This document shows, one piece after another, positions 33,057 to 41,656 of a stretch of DNA of 64,000 nucleotides. The stretch spans positions 3,906,001 through 3,970,000 of the forward strand of contig NZ_CP015118.1 in NCBI RefSeq assembly GCF_002116905.1, in the 5' to 3' direction. The notes under the pieces were generated by a model. It was not told the DNA's origin and ran no database searches. It saw only the letters and a program-made list of their open reading frames with translations. The DNA comes from Piscinibacter gummiphilus. Its GTDB lineage: Bacteria; Pseudomonadota; Gammaproteobacteria; Burkholderiales; Burkholderiaceae_C. Numbering within the stretch: the first letter of the stretch is position 1; each line of letters starts with the position of its first letter. A program made the position numbers and the translations under genes.

Positions 33057-33785
33057 ATGTCCCTGCCTCTCGCCCATCGCCGCGCGGTCGTCACCGGTGG
33101 TTCCCGCGGCATCGGCGCCGCCATCGTGCGCCGCCTCGTCGCCGACGGTGCCCAGGTCGTCTTCACCTACGCCGCATCCGCGGAGCGGGCGCACGCCCTG
33201 GCCGCCGAACTCGACGGCCGCGCCATCGCCGTGCAGGCCGACAGCGGCGACCCGGCCGCGCTGCGCGCCGCGATCTCGCGGGCCGCCGAACAGCTCGGCG
33301 GCATCGACATCCTCGTCAACAGCGCCGGCATCCTCAAGGGCGGCGACGTGGCCACCTACCCGCAGGCCGACTTCGACCGCATGCTCGACGTCAACGTGCG
33401 CGCGGTGTTCGTCGGCATCCAGGCCGCCCTCGCCCACATGGGCCCGGGCGGCCGCATCGTCACGATCGGCAGCATGGTGGGCGACGTCGTGCGCTTCCCC
33501 GGCAGCTCGGTCTATGCACTGACCAAGGGCGCGGTCGCGTCGTTCACGCGCGGCCTGGCCCACGACCTGGGCCCCCGCGGCATCACGGTCAACAACGTGC
33601 AGCCCGGGCCCACCGTCACGGAGATCGTCTCTCCCGACGTGCACGAGATGATCCGCCCGATGGTGCCCATCGGGCGCCTGGGCCACGACCGCGAGATCGG
33701 CGCGCTGGTGGCCTGGCTGTGCCGCGAGGAAGCCGCGTTCGTGACCGGCGCGTCGATCACCGCCGACGGCGGCTACTCGGCCTGA
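33057..33785 (+). CDS. Short-chain dehydrogenase/reductase
   Basis: A 242-residue classical SDR: Rossmann motif VTGGSRGIGAAI (about residues 13-24), NSAGI, catalytic Ser in IGSMVGD, and YALTKGA holding Tyr and Lys of the YxxxK motif, then PGPTVTEI and a C-terminal TGASITADGG. Most like 3-oxoacyl-ACP reductase-type enzymes; substrate unknown. AAAGGAG precedes the start. Its last 13 bases overlap the end of the opposing LysR gene. Confidence 0.92.
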   Translation: MSLPLAHRRAVVTGGSRGIGAAIVRRLVADGAQVVFTYAASAERAHALAAELDGRAIAVQADSGDPAALRAAISRAAEQLGGIDILVNSAGILKGGDVATYPQADFDRMLDVNVRAVFVGIQAALAHMGPGGRIVTIGSMVGDVVRFPGSSVYALTKGAVASFTRGLAHDLGPRGITVNNVQPGPTVTEIVSPDVHEMIRPMVPIGRLGHDREIGALVAWLCREEAAFVTGASITADGGYSA

Positions 33786-34669
33786 CGCGCGCCGAACCAG
33801 TCCCGCAGGAAGGCCACGCAGGCCGTGACCTTCCGGGGAGCGAACCGGCGTTCCGGGTAGACGGCGTACAGCACCAGCGGCGGCCGCTCCACCCCTGGGA
33901 ACAGCTCGACGAGCGCGCCCGTTCCGATCTCGGGCCGCGCCACGAAACCCGGCAGCACCGCGATGCCGAGGTCGGCCAGCACCAGCCGTTTCAGGAACAC
34001 CGTGTTGTTGGCGCGGCCCTTCGGGGTCACGGCCACGTGGGTCTGGCCCTCGAAGCGCAGCGGCCAGCGCGCACCGGCCGTCGCGTAGGCGTACGCGAAG
34101 CAGTCGTGGCGGGCCAGCTCCGCGGGCGATGACGGGTGCCCCCGCCGTTCGAGGTACGCCGGCGTGGCGCACACGTGCAGCGGGAAGCTCGCGATGCGCT
34201 GGGCCGTGTAGCTCGAGTCCTTCGGGTCCGTGGTGGCCCGCAGGCCGAGGTCGAAGCCCTCGCTGAGCAGGTCGACGTGGCGGTCGCCGAGTTCGACGTC
34301 GAGTTCGATGCGCGGGTGGACCGCGGCGAAGGCAGCCAGCGCGTCTCCCAGGTCGGTGAGGCCGAGCGCCATCGGCGCGTTGATGCGCAGCCGGCCGGCC
34401 GCCTCGGACACCCCGCCACCCGCCTCCGCATCCGCCTCGTCGACGGCACCGAGGATGCCCTTGCACCGCTCGAGGTACCGCACGCCCACGTCGGTCAGCG
34501 AGACGCGCCGCGTGGTGCGGTGGATCAGCTTCGCGCCCAGCGAGGCCTCCAGTTCGGCCAGCGCCTTGCTGGCCGCCGACGCGGAGATCCCGAGTTCGGC
34601 CGCCGCGGCGGTGAAGCTCTGCAGTTCGGCGAGGCGGACGAACAGTCGGAGGGTGTGGATGCGGTCCAT
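33773..34669 (-). CDS. LysR-family transcriptional regulator
   Basis: A 298-residue protein with helix-turn-helix SFTAAAAELGISASAASKAL (about 19-38), linker LEASLGAKLIHRTTRRVSLT and an effector domain of the DsdC/AaeR-like large clade (GFDLGLRATTDPKDSSYTA). Divergent from the yellow/MRJP-like gene 107 bases away, so that gene is its likely target. Overlaps the SDR gene tail to tail. Confidence 0.92.
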   Translation of the reverse strand: MDRIHTLRLFVRLAELQSFTAAAAELGISASAASKALAELEASLGAKLIHRTTRRVSLTDVGVRYLERCKGILGAVDEADAEAGGGVSEAAGRLRINAPMALGLTDLGDALAAFAAVHPRIELDVELGDRHVDLLSEGFDLGLRATTDPKDSSYTAQRIASFPLHVCATPAYLERRGHPSSPAELARHDCFAYAYATAGARWPLRFEGQTHVAVTPKGRANNTVFLKRLVLADLGIAVLPGFVARPEIGTGALVELFPGVERPPLVLYAVYPERRFAPRKVTACVAFLRDWFGARQAE

Positions 34670-34776
34670 GCGGGGTCGATTCTTTCCTTGGCGTGGATTG
34701 TCATCGCACGCGCGGCGTCTTTTTCCGCGGGGCGCGGCTCCCTATCGTGACGGCCATCGCTTCTTCATTCGTCACC

Positions 34777-35946
34777 ATGAAACTCAGACTGCTTCCCTGG
34801 CTGGCCGCTGCCTCGATGGCCCTCGCTGCAACCGCCCATGCCCAGCCCGCCTTCGAACGCTGGCGTGCGTACACCGGCGTGACCTGGCACACCGACGGCA
34901 CCGCGCCCTTCTCCGGCTCCGTCACCGCCCCCATCGCCGGCCTGCACTTCGACGCCGCCGGCCAGGCCTACGTGAGCACGCCGCGCGTGCTGTCGGCCGG
35001 TTCCCCCGCCACCCTCAGCCGCCTCGACACGTCCCGCACCGAAGGCCCGGCACGCCTGACCGCGTTCCCGTCGACGCAAGGCAACGACGTGGCCGCCGAC
35101 CCGGCGACGTCGCTGCGCTCCGTGCTCGGTTTCCACGTCGACCACCGCAACGGCTGGCTGTGGGCGCTGGACATGGGCTGGGTCGCCGGCGAGAAGGAAG
35201 CACCCGCGGGCGCACAGAAGCTCGCCGTGTACGACCTGCGCTCCGGCCGCCTGCTCAAGCACATCGGCCTCGACGGCGTGGCCGACCGCGCCGGAAGCTT
35301 CCTCAACGACGTGGTGGTCGACGAGGTGCGACGCGTGGCCTACGTCTCCGACAGCGGCCTGCGCAGCGCGCCCGACAACCGGGTGGGCATCCTCGTCGTG
35401 GACTACGCGACGGGCACCGCGCGCCGCGTGCTCGACGGCCATCCGTCGGTGCAGGTGGAACCGGGCGTGAAGGTGACCGTGCGCGGCGCCGAGGTGTGGC
35501 CGGGCAACCCGCTGCGCCTGGGCATCAACGGCATCGGCCTCTCGCCCGACGGCGCGACGCTGTACTGGACCGTCACCACCGGCACGCGCCTCCATGCCTT
35601 GCCGACGCGGCTGCTGCGCGACCCCGAGGTGTCCGCCCCCACGCTGGCCGCCGCGGTGCGGGACCTGGGCGCTGTCGGCGGCAACACCGACGGCATCGTG
35701 ACCGACGCACGGGGCCGCCTCTACATCACCGACGTCACCCGCAACGGCATCGCCTCGTTCGACCCGAAGGCGAAGCGCCTGACGCTGCTGGCGAACGACG
35801 ACCGCGTCCACTGGCCCGACACCCCGGCCATCGGCCCCGGCGGCGACCTCTACGTCACCGCCAGCGCGCTGAACGACCACTTCGCCGGGGCCGTGCGCGC
35901 GGGCAGCGAACGCTACGAGATCTGGCGCCTGCGGCTGCCCCGCTGA
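34777..35946 (+). CDS. Secreted yellow/MRJP-like beta-propeller protein
   Basis: A 389-residue protein with a signal peptide (RLLPWLAAASMALAATAHA). Blades include GNDVAADPATSLRSVLGFHVD, GRLLKHIGLDGV, LNDVVVDEVRRVAYVSDSG, LRLGINGIGLSPDG and GNTDGIVTDARGRLYITDVTRNG, matching the major royal jelly/yellow family found in bacteria, which is related to SMP-30/gluconolactonase propellers. The enzymatic role of bacterial members is not established to my knowledge. ATG 34777 gives the signal peptide; the frame is open further upstream without one. Confidence 0.8.
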   Translation: MKLRLLPWLAAASMALAATAHAQPAFERWRAYTGVTWHTDGTAPFSGSVTAPIAGLHFDAAGQAYVSTPRVLSAGSPATLSRLDTSRTEGPARLTAFPSTQGNDVAADPATSLRSVLGFHVDHRNGWLWALDMGWVAGEKEAPAGAQKLAVYDLRSGRLLKHIGLDGVADRAGSFLNDVVVDEVRRVAYVSDSGLRSAPDNRVGILVVDYATGTARRVLDGHPSVQVEPGVKVTVRGAEVWPGNPLRLGINGIGLSPDGATLYWTVTTGTRLHALPTRLLRDPEVSAPTLAAAVRDLGAVGGNTDGIVTDARGRLYITDVTRNGIASFDPKAKRLTLLANDDRVHWPDTPAIGPGGDLYVTASALNDHFAGAVRAGSERYEIWRLRLPR

Positions 35947-35959
35947 TCCCCTCGGGCCC

Positions 35960-37030
35960 TCATCGCCGCACCTCGAACACCTGGTTGAACGGGGACGTGG
36001 CGACGGACCGGAAGTGCGAGAAGCCTGCCTTGCGGAAGACCTCGGCCAGGCGCTTCGGACCGGCCTGCGCGCCGAGCACCATCCGGCCCCCTTCGGAGAT
36101 CGCGTGCGCGCAGCACATGACGGCCGACCCCGCGTAGTACAGCTGCCCCACCGGGGACAGGTTGTCCTCCAGGTGGTCGTGCGCGAAGGGCTCGACCAGC
36201 ATCACCGTGCCGCCCGGGGCCAGCACCTCGGCGGCACGCCGCGCGGCGGCCACGGGGTCGCCCAGGTCGTGCAGCGTGTCGAAGAAGCAGACGAGGCCGT
36301 AGCCCTGGTCGGGCAGGTCGACGGCCCGCGCCACCGAAAACGACGTGCGCCCCGCCACGCCCGCGGCCGAGGCGTTCCGCCCGGCGGCCTCGACCGACGC
36401 CGCGTGGGTGTCGATGCCGTGGAAGCGCGAGTTCGGGAACGCTTCGGCCATCATCACCGTGGTGTGGCCGTGGCCGCAGCCGACGTCGGCTACCGAGATG
36501 CCGGCCTCGAGCCGGGCCATCACCCCGTCGAGCGCTGGCAGCCACTGCGGCACGAGGCTCGCCCGGTAGCCGTTGCGGTAGAACGCGGCGACGCCGCACG
36601 CGAGGCGCGCATCGTGGTCGCCCCAGGCCACGCCGCGGCCCGTGCGAAACGCCTCGAGGGCCTTCGGCTCGTCGGCCCACATCGCGGCCGGCACGTTCCA
36701 CGCGGGCGGGATGAAGGCCGCGCTCTCCTCGTCGGCCAGCACCAGCGCGTGTTCGGGCGACAGCTCGTAGGTGTCGCTGGCCGCGTGATACCCGAGGTAG
36801 CCGCCCGCGGCCTGAGAGTTCAGCCACTCGCGCACGTAACGCTCGGCGCAGCCGGCGCGGCCCGCGACCTCGCGCGCGCTGAGCGGCCCGGCGCCGTGCA
36901 GCGCGCGGTACAGGCCCAGCTTGTGGCCGAGGCTGACCATCACGCCGGTGTAGGCGGCGGTCACGTCGGCGATGGTGCGCATCGCGAAGGCTTCGACCTT
37001 GTCCGGGTCGATGAGGGTGGAGGTGTCCAT
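35960..37030 (-). CDS. Class I SAM-dependent methyltransferase with N-terminal winged helix
   Basis: A 356-residue protein. The N-terminal 100 residues form a winged-helix dimerisation domain (LSAREVAGRAGCAERYVREWL), as in O-methyltransferases. The catalytic domain has motif I VADVGCGHGHTTVMM (about 178-192), FHGIDTHAASV binding the ribose, and LVCFFDTLHDLGD with APGGTVMLVEPF. Substrate unknown. Stands alone between convergent and divergent neighbours. Confidence 0.87.
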   Translation of the reverse strand: MDTSTLIDPDKVEAFAMRTIADVTAAYTGVMVSLGHKLGLYRALHGAGPLSAREVAGRAGCAERYVREWLNSQAAGGYLGYHAASDTYELSPEHALVLADEESAAFIPPAWNVPAAMWADEPKALEAFRTGRGVAWGDHDARLACGVAAFYRNGYRASLVPQWLPALDGVMARLEAGISVADVGCGHGHTTVMMAEAFPNSRFHGIDTHAASVEAAGRNASAAGVAGRTSFSVARAVDLPDQGYGLVCFFDTLHDLGDPVAAARRAAEVLAPGGTVMLVEPFAHDHLEDNLSPVGQLYYAGSAVMCCAHAISEGGRMVLGAQAGPKRLAEVFRKAGFSHFRSVATSPFNQVFEVRR

Positions 37031-37062
37031 GGGAATGTTCCTTTCGAAGGGGGTCGGGGAAG

Positions 37063-37260
37063 TCAGCGGTGCGGGGTGCCGGGTGACGGCGCCACGCAGG
37101 CCGGCGGGCTACGCGCGGCGCCGCGGGTGTCGTCGTGCACCGCCGCGAAGTTCGTGGCGGACAGCGTGATCGCGGCCCGCGCCAGCGCCGCGGCGCTCAC
37201 CGCACGCACGACGAACGATCGCCGCGGAGGATTGAGAAAGAACGGGAAGAAGGAGGTCAT
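37063..37260 (-). CDS. Possible small exported protein
   Basis: A 65-residue reading frame in the 354-base gap between the methyltransferase and GlxA-like genes. It begins MTSFFPFFLNPPRRSFVVRA, then a hydrophobic Ala-rich run (VSAAALARAAITLSA), which could be a Tat-type signal or membrane helix, and ends in a Pro-rich tail. An AAGGAA lies about 12 bases upstream. No family is recognised and the frame may be chance. The rest of this gap shows no clear feature. Confidence 0.35.
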   Translation of the reverse strand: MTSFFPFFLNPPRRSFVVRAVSAAALARAAITLSATNFAAVHDDTRGAARSPPACVAPSPGTPHR

Positions 37261-37384
37261 GGCTTAGGATTCCTTGCCTGCGTGGAAGCGGTTGAAGGTG
37301 CCGCCATGGTCGCGGGCCGGGCCGTTCCGGGGCAGTGCCGGAATCGCCCGGAAACGGTCCGTTCATGCCACGAGGATTCCCGCC

Positions 37385-38419
37385 ATGCCCAGCGCCCCGC
37401 CCGCCTCCGGTCCCGCGCCGCGCCACGTCGCGCTGGTCGCGATCCCCGATGCCGTGGTGTCCACCCTTGCCGGCATCTATGACGCGATGACGGTGCGCGT
37501 CGGCCAACCGGGCATTGCCGCGCGCTCGCCGTTCCACGTCGAGATCGTCGGCGAGGCCACCGGCTCCATCGACCTCGCGAGCGGCCTCGCCTTCCCGGTC
37601 CAGCGCGCCATCGACACGCTGGCCGCCACCGACATCGTCATCGTCCCGTCGGTGCTGCTGCGCGACCCGGGCTGGGCGCTCGGCCGCTACCCGCGCCTCG
37701 TCGACTGGTTGCGCCGCATGCACGCGGGCGGTGCCGTGCTCTGCTCGGCCTGCTCGGGCGTCTTCCTGCTTGCCGAGACCGGCCTGTTCGACGGCCGCGA
37801 CGCCACCGTGCACTACGCCTACGCCCGCGCGTTCTCGGCGGTGCACCCGGACGTCGTGGTCCATCCCGAACGTGTGCTCGTCATCTCGGGCCAGCGCGAG
37901 GACCTCGTCAGCTCCGGCGCCTCGACGACGTGGCACGACATGGTGCTGTACCTGATCGCGCGGTTCGCCGGCGCCACCGACGCGCAGGAGGTGGCACGGA
38001 TGCTCGCGCTGCAGTGGCACCAGGACGGCCTCACGCCGTACATGACGTTCGAGGGCGCACGCGACCACGGCGACGCCGAGATCGAAGGCGCGCAGCGCTG
38101 GCTCGGCACGCACTTCTCGGTGGCGAACCCGGTGGACGAGATGATCAAGCGGTCGGCGCTGGCCGAGCGCACGTTCAAGCGCCGCTTCACCGCGGCCACC
38201 GGCCTCACCCCCATCGACTATGTGCAGCGGCTGCGCGTGGAGGACGCCAAGCGCCGCCTCGAACGCACCGACGCGTCGGTGGACGAGATCAGCTGGCGCG
38301 TGGGCTACGAGGACGCGGCGTTCTTCCGCCGGCTGTTCAAGCGCACGACCGGCCTGCCGCCCGGGGCGTACCGCAGGCGTTTCCGCATCCCCGACTTCGC
38401 CAGGCCGGACGGCCCCTGA
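37385..38419 (+). CDS. GlxA-like AraC-family regulator with DJ-1/PfpI domain
   Basis: A 344-residue protein. Residues about 15-190 are a DJ-1/PfpI fold with the nucleophile-elbow ASCSG-like LCSACSGVFLLAETG; the C-terminal 100 residues are an AraC helix-turn-helix pair (LAERTFKRRFTAATGLTPID and VDEISWRVGYEDAAFFRRLF). Such proteins are transcription activators that sense small nitrogenous or unknown ligands. ATG 37385 gives the usual N-terminal length. Ligand and target are not evident. Confidence 0.9.
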   Translation: MPSAPPASGPAPRHVALVAIPDAVVSTLAGIYDAMTVRVGQPGIAARSPFHVEIVGEATGSIDLASGLAFPVQRAIDTLAATDIVIVPSVLLRDPGWALGRYPRLVDWLRRMHAGGAVLCSACSGVFLLAETGLFDGRDATVHYAYARAFSAVHPDVVVHPERVLVISGQREDLVSSGASTTWHDMVLYLIARFAGATDAQEVARMLALQWHQDGLTPYMTFEGARDHGDAEIEGAQRWLGTHFSVANPVDEMIKRSALAERTFKRRFTAATGLTPIDYVQRLRVEDAKRRLERTDASVDEISWRVGYEDAAFFRRLFKRTTGLPPGAYRRRFRIPDFARPDGP

Positions 38420-38454
38420 CAACCCCTGTCACCGGCCTGCCGCATGATGCCGGC

Positions 38455-39582
38455 ATGGACCCCACACCCGCCCCCGCCCTAAAGGACGGCTTCGCCCAGG
38501 CCACGGTCGACTGGACCGCACGCACCGTGGCCGCCGCCCACCCCGCATTCGACACGAAACGCTTCCGCCAGATCGTGCGCGCCGGCTTCGATGACCTGAG
38601 CCTGATGGCCCGCGTGCGCCGCGTGGCCGAAGCGCTGGCCGCCACGCTGCCGGCCGACTTCGCGCAGGCCGATGCCGTCGTCGAACGGGCCCTCGGCGAG
38701 CCGCCGGAGGAATGGATCGAGGGCGAAGGCATCTCCGCCTTCCGGCTCGCGCCGTTCCTCGAATGGGTGTCCATCGCCGGGCTCGCCACCCCGGCCCTCG
38801 CATTGCCGGCCCTCGCGAGCCTCACGCGCCACTTCACCGCCGAGTTCGCGATCCGCCCGTTCCTCGCCGACCACCTCGACCTGACCTTCGAGCACGTCGC
38901 CCGCTGGGTGACCGACGGCGACGCCCGCGTGCGGCGCCTCGCGAGCGAAGGCACGCGGCCGCTGCTGCCCTGGGGCCGGCACGTGGCCGCGTTGAAGTCG
39001 CACCCCGAACGTGCCCTCGCGCTGATCGAGCCGCTCGCGGCCGATGCGTCCGAGGTCGTGCGCCGTTCGGCCGCGAACCACCTGAACGACGTCAGCCGCC
39101 TCGACCCCGACCTCGCGCTGGCCCACGCGGCTCGCTGGGCCCGCGGCCACGGCGAGGCCGGCCGCGGCGCGGTGCGGCACGCGGTGCGCACGCTCGTCAA
39201 GAAGGGCCACCCGGAGGCGCTGAAGCTGCTCGGCTTCGACGTGCACGCCACGGTGGGCCTGCGCCGGCTGCGCCTGAGCGCGAAGGCCGTGCCCATCGGC
39301 GGCGACCTCGAACTGACGGCCGACCTGCACGCCGAAGGCGACGCCCCGGTGACCGCGTGCGTGGACTTCGCCGTGCGCTACGCGAGCGCCCGCGGCGCCG
39401 AGCGCTGGAAGGTGTTCAAGGGCACCACCGTGACCATCGCACCGGGCGAGACCTGCCCCGTGCGCTTTCGCCGCGACTTCGTGCCGCGCACGACCCGGGT
39501 GCTGTATCCCGGCCCGCACGCGGTGCACGTCAGGGTCAACGGCGTGACCGTGGGCGAGAAGGCGTTCGAACTCGTCGCCTGA
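38455..39582 (+). CDS. AlkC/AlkD-like DNA alkylation repair protein
   Basis: A 375-residue helical-repeat protein. Residues 20-260 form HEAT-like helices with the AlkC-type segment FAIRPFLADHLDLTFEHVARW and DGDARVRRLASEGTRPLLPW, then SEVVRRSAANHLNDVSR. The last 110 residues look like an Ig-like beta domain (DAPVTACVDFAVRYAS), seen in some AlkC-type 3-methyladenine glycosylases. It should excise N3-alkylated purines. ATG 38455 lies 36 bases after the upstream stop. Confidence 0.82.
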   Translation: MDPTPAPALKDGFAQATVDWTARTVAAAHPAFDTKRFRQIVRAGFDDLSLMARVRRVAEALAATLPADFAQADAVVERALGEPPEEWIEGEGISAFRLAPFLEWVSIAGLATPALALPALASLTRHFTAEFAIRPFLADHLDLTFEHVARWVTDGDARVRRLASEGTRPLLPWGRHVAALKSHPERALALIEPLAADASEVVRRSAANHLNDVSRLDPDLALAHAARWARGHGEAGRGAVRHAVRTLVKKGHPEALKLLGFDVHATVGLRRLRLSAKAVPIGGDLELTADLHAEGDAPVTACVDFAVRYASARGAERWKVFKGTTVTIAPGETCPVRFRRDFVPRTTRVLYPGPHAVHVRVNGVTVGEKAFELVA

Positions 39583-39660
39583 CGCCACGGCGCAATTCCT
39601 CCGCGGCCACTCGGTCTTGCCTCGGGGTATGCTCGACGTTTTCACTCGAAAGGATCGAAC

Positions 39661-39810
39661 ATGGCACTCGCCAAGAAGAAACGCGTCGGCAAGCGAACCA
39701 TCGCCGCCACCCAGGTGCGCAAGACCGCGAGCGGCCGCAAGCGCCGCAAGGCCGACGGCACCCAGCCGCGCAAGGTGGTGTTCCCGAACCCGGCACCGGC
39801 CGCGGCCTGA
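39661..39810 (+). CDS. Small highly basic protein
   Basis: A 49-residue protein with AAGGA six bases before its ATG. It begins MALAKKKRVGKRTIAATQVR and continues with SGRKRRKADGTQPRK, about a third Lys/Arg, then a neutral VVFPNPAPAAA tail. The composition suggests nucleic-acid binding, like small nucleoid or ribosome-associated proteins, but no family is recognised. It stands alone between the AlkC-like and phosphatase genes. Confidence 0.6.
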   Translation: MALAKKKRVGKRTIAATQVRKTASGRKRRKADGTQPRKVVFPNPAPAAA

Positions 39811-39842
39811 GCCTTCAGGCCGGCAGGGCATCGCCCTGCCGA

Positions 39843-40433
39843 ATGAACGAGCCTGTGATGCGGGGCCTCGCCTTGCGAGCGCTGTGGCTGCTGGCCGCCT
39901 GGCTGGCGCCGGCCCTGGCCCACGCCGCCGACGAGGCGGTGTGGCGGCTGCTGCAGGGCGGTGGCCAGGTGGTGCTGATCCGCCATGCCCTCACCACTCC
40001 CGGCGTCGGTGACCCGGAGGGCATGACCCTCTCGGACTGCACGACCCAGCGCAACCTGAGCGACCAGGGTCGTGCCCATGCACGCACGCTGGGCGACGCA
40101 CTGCGCACGCGCAGGGTGCCGGTGGGTGAGGTGCTCTCGAGTCCGTGGTGCCGCTGCATCGAGACCTCGAAGCTCGTGCTGGGCCGCGACCCGGTGATCG
40201 AACCCTCGCTCGGCAACCTGTTCGGACGCCCCGAGCGCTCGGATGCACAGGTGGCGGACCTCCGCCCGCGGGTGTCGCGCCAGCCCGCCGAGGGCAACAC
40301 GGTGATGTTCTCGCACGGCTCCACGATCCTCGCGCTGACGGGCGTTTCGCCGGACACGTCGGAGATGGTGGTGCTGACGCCGTCGGGCGATGGACGCTTC
40401 GCACTGGCCGGGCGACTGCGCGTGCGGCCGTGA
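39843..40433 (+). CDS. Exported histidine-phosphatase-family protein
   Basis: A 196-residue protein. A signal peptide (RGLALRALWLLAAWLAPALA, ending AHA) precedes the catalytic VVLIRHALTTPG (RH motif, phosphohistidine). SSPWCRCIETSKLVLG is the conserved RCxxT-like segment and FSHGSTILALTG holds the second His. Resembles SixA/Ais-like periplasmic branch-2 enzymes; substrate unknown. The ATG at 39858 (MRGLAL) is an alternative start that also keeps the signal. Confidence 0.85.
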   Translation: MNEPVMRGLALRALWLLAAWLAPALAHAADEAVWRLLQGGGQVVLIRHALTTPGVGDPEGMTLSDCTTQRNLSDQGRAHARTLGDALRTRRVPVGEVLSSPWCRCIETSKLVLGRDPVIEPSLGNLFGRPERSDAQVADLRPRVSRQPAEGNTVMFSHGSTILALTGVSPDTSEMVVLTPSGDGRFALAGRLRVRP

Positions 40434-40470
40434 GGTCGCGCGGAACGCGTTCGAGGGCACTCCGCCAATG

Positions 40471-40499
40471 AGAACGGGCGCCGCGGCGCCCGTTCTTTC
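40471..40499 (+). terminator. Hairpin terminator after the phosphatase gene
   Basis: AGAACGGGCGCC (40471-40482) pairs with GGCGCCCGTTCT (40485-40496), followed by TTCC. A strong GC-rich stem 38 bases after the plus-strand stop and 32 bases before the opposing lipoprotein stop; it may serve both directions. Confidence 0.7.
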
Positions 40500-40530
40500 C
40501 GATGGCCCGCCTGCGGTCAGGCGGCCCGGG

Positions 40531-41067
40531 TCAGAGGTTCTGCTTGGAGACCGCCGACAGCCCCTGCGAGATGTTCTCGCGGATCGAGCGCTCGATCGCC
40601 ATCTTCGCCCGCTCGGTGCCCACGAAGGCTTCGCCCGCGCCGGCCGTGCCCTGGCTCTTGATGACTTCCTGCCAGGCGGCGCTGCCATCGGCGCGCTTGA
40701 GGGCCCAGGCCATCTCCGTCTTGCAGGTGAACGACGCCCCGAAGCTGGGCATGTCGAGCGACATCAGCGTCACGGTCAGCTGATAGTCCGCGCCGGCACC
40801 CTGGATCACCTTCGAGAACGTCTTGTTCTTCTCGATGGCGGCCGTCACGGCATCGGCCATCGCGGCGTCCGTCGCCACGCCCTTGCCACCGGTGGCGGTG
40901 ACCGACGTGGTCTTCGGCGACTGCTTGGCGGTCACGATGGTGTCCGGGGTCATCGAGGCCGGGGTGGACGGCGCGACGGCACAGCCGGTCATCAACGCGG
41001 CCGTGCAAGCGAAGAGGGCCACCAGGCCGCGGGAGACGAGGTTGTTCATGGTCGACAGGGGCTTCAT
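40531..41067 (-). CDS. Putative lipoprotein
   Basis: A 178-residue protein with an N-terminal signal and lipobox (VALFACTAALMTGC, Cys at about 29), then a mixed alpha/beta domain with GGKGVATDAAMADAVTAAIE and DYQLTVTLMSLDMPSFG, the pattern of small outer-membrane-anchored proteins of unknown function. ATG 41067 overlaps the stop of the preceding lipoprotein gene (ATGA), supporting this start and a two-gene operon. Confidence 0.75.
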   Translation of the reverse strand: MKPLSTMNNLVSRGLVALFACTAALMTGCAVAPSTPASMTPDTIVTAKQSPKTTSVTATGGKGVATDAAMADAVTAAIEKNKTFSKVIQGAGADYQLTVTLMSLDMPSFGASFTCKTEMAWALKRADGSAAWQEVIKSQGTAGAGEAFVGTERAKMAIERSIRENISQGLSAVSKQNL

Positions 41068-41507
41068 TTCTTGGCGTTCTGGATGTTGGTCAGGACTTCG
41101 TCGACCATTTCCTCGGGCGACTTGCGGGTCAGCGACGTGTGCAGCGAGTTGCCGGTGGCCAGGGGGAAGTTGGCCGGGTCACGCACCGTGATGGTCAGCT
41201 CGATCATGTACATCGTGATGTCCCACATCCACTTGTCGATGTAGGTCACCACGGCATCGCTCTTGTACGGCGGCGTCTGTTCGGCGCCGCCCTCGACCTG
41301 GTAGCCGCGCTTGGCCAGGTCCTTCTTGATCAACTCGTCGATGCCACGGCCGTCTTGCGGCGCCTTGACCACGTAGACGGACTTGACCTTCGTCAGATCG
41401 GCATCCGGCATCAGGGTCGCGGTGGCGCGGTTGACGGCGCAGCCGGTGGTCGCCGCCAGCGTCGCGCAGGCGAAAGCCAGCGACAGCAGTCGCTTCAAGT
41501 TCAGCAT
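41064..41507 (-). CDS. Putative lipoprotein
   Basis: A 147-residue protein with signal and lipobox (LLSLAFACATLAATTGC, Cys at about 23). The mature part contains VKSVYVVKAPQDGRGIDELI and DAVVTYIDKWMWDITMYM. A strong GAGGAGG precedes ATG 41507. First gene of the pair; both products probably sit in the same envelope location, but neither family is named with confidence. Confidence 0.75.
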   Translation of the reverse strand: MLNLKRLLSLAFACATLAATTGCAVNRATATLMPDADLTKVKSVYVVKAPQDGRGIDELIKKDLAKRGYQVEGGAEQTPPYKSDAVVTYIDKWMWDITMYMIELTITVRDPANFPLATGNSLHTSLTRKSPEEMVDEVLTNIQNAKK

Positions 41508-41656
41508 CTTTCCTCCTCCCCGTTTTGAGGGATTTTTATGACCGGCACGTCGCCGGCGTCGGGGATTGTATGAAGGAAGCCCGAGCCGGCAAGGGGGTGA
41601 GCCCGAGAGAGCGAGCAACACGTCACAGTCACCTCTGCAGGGTGACCGGCGAGCGG

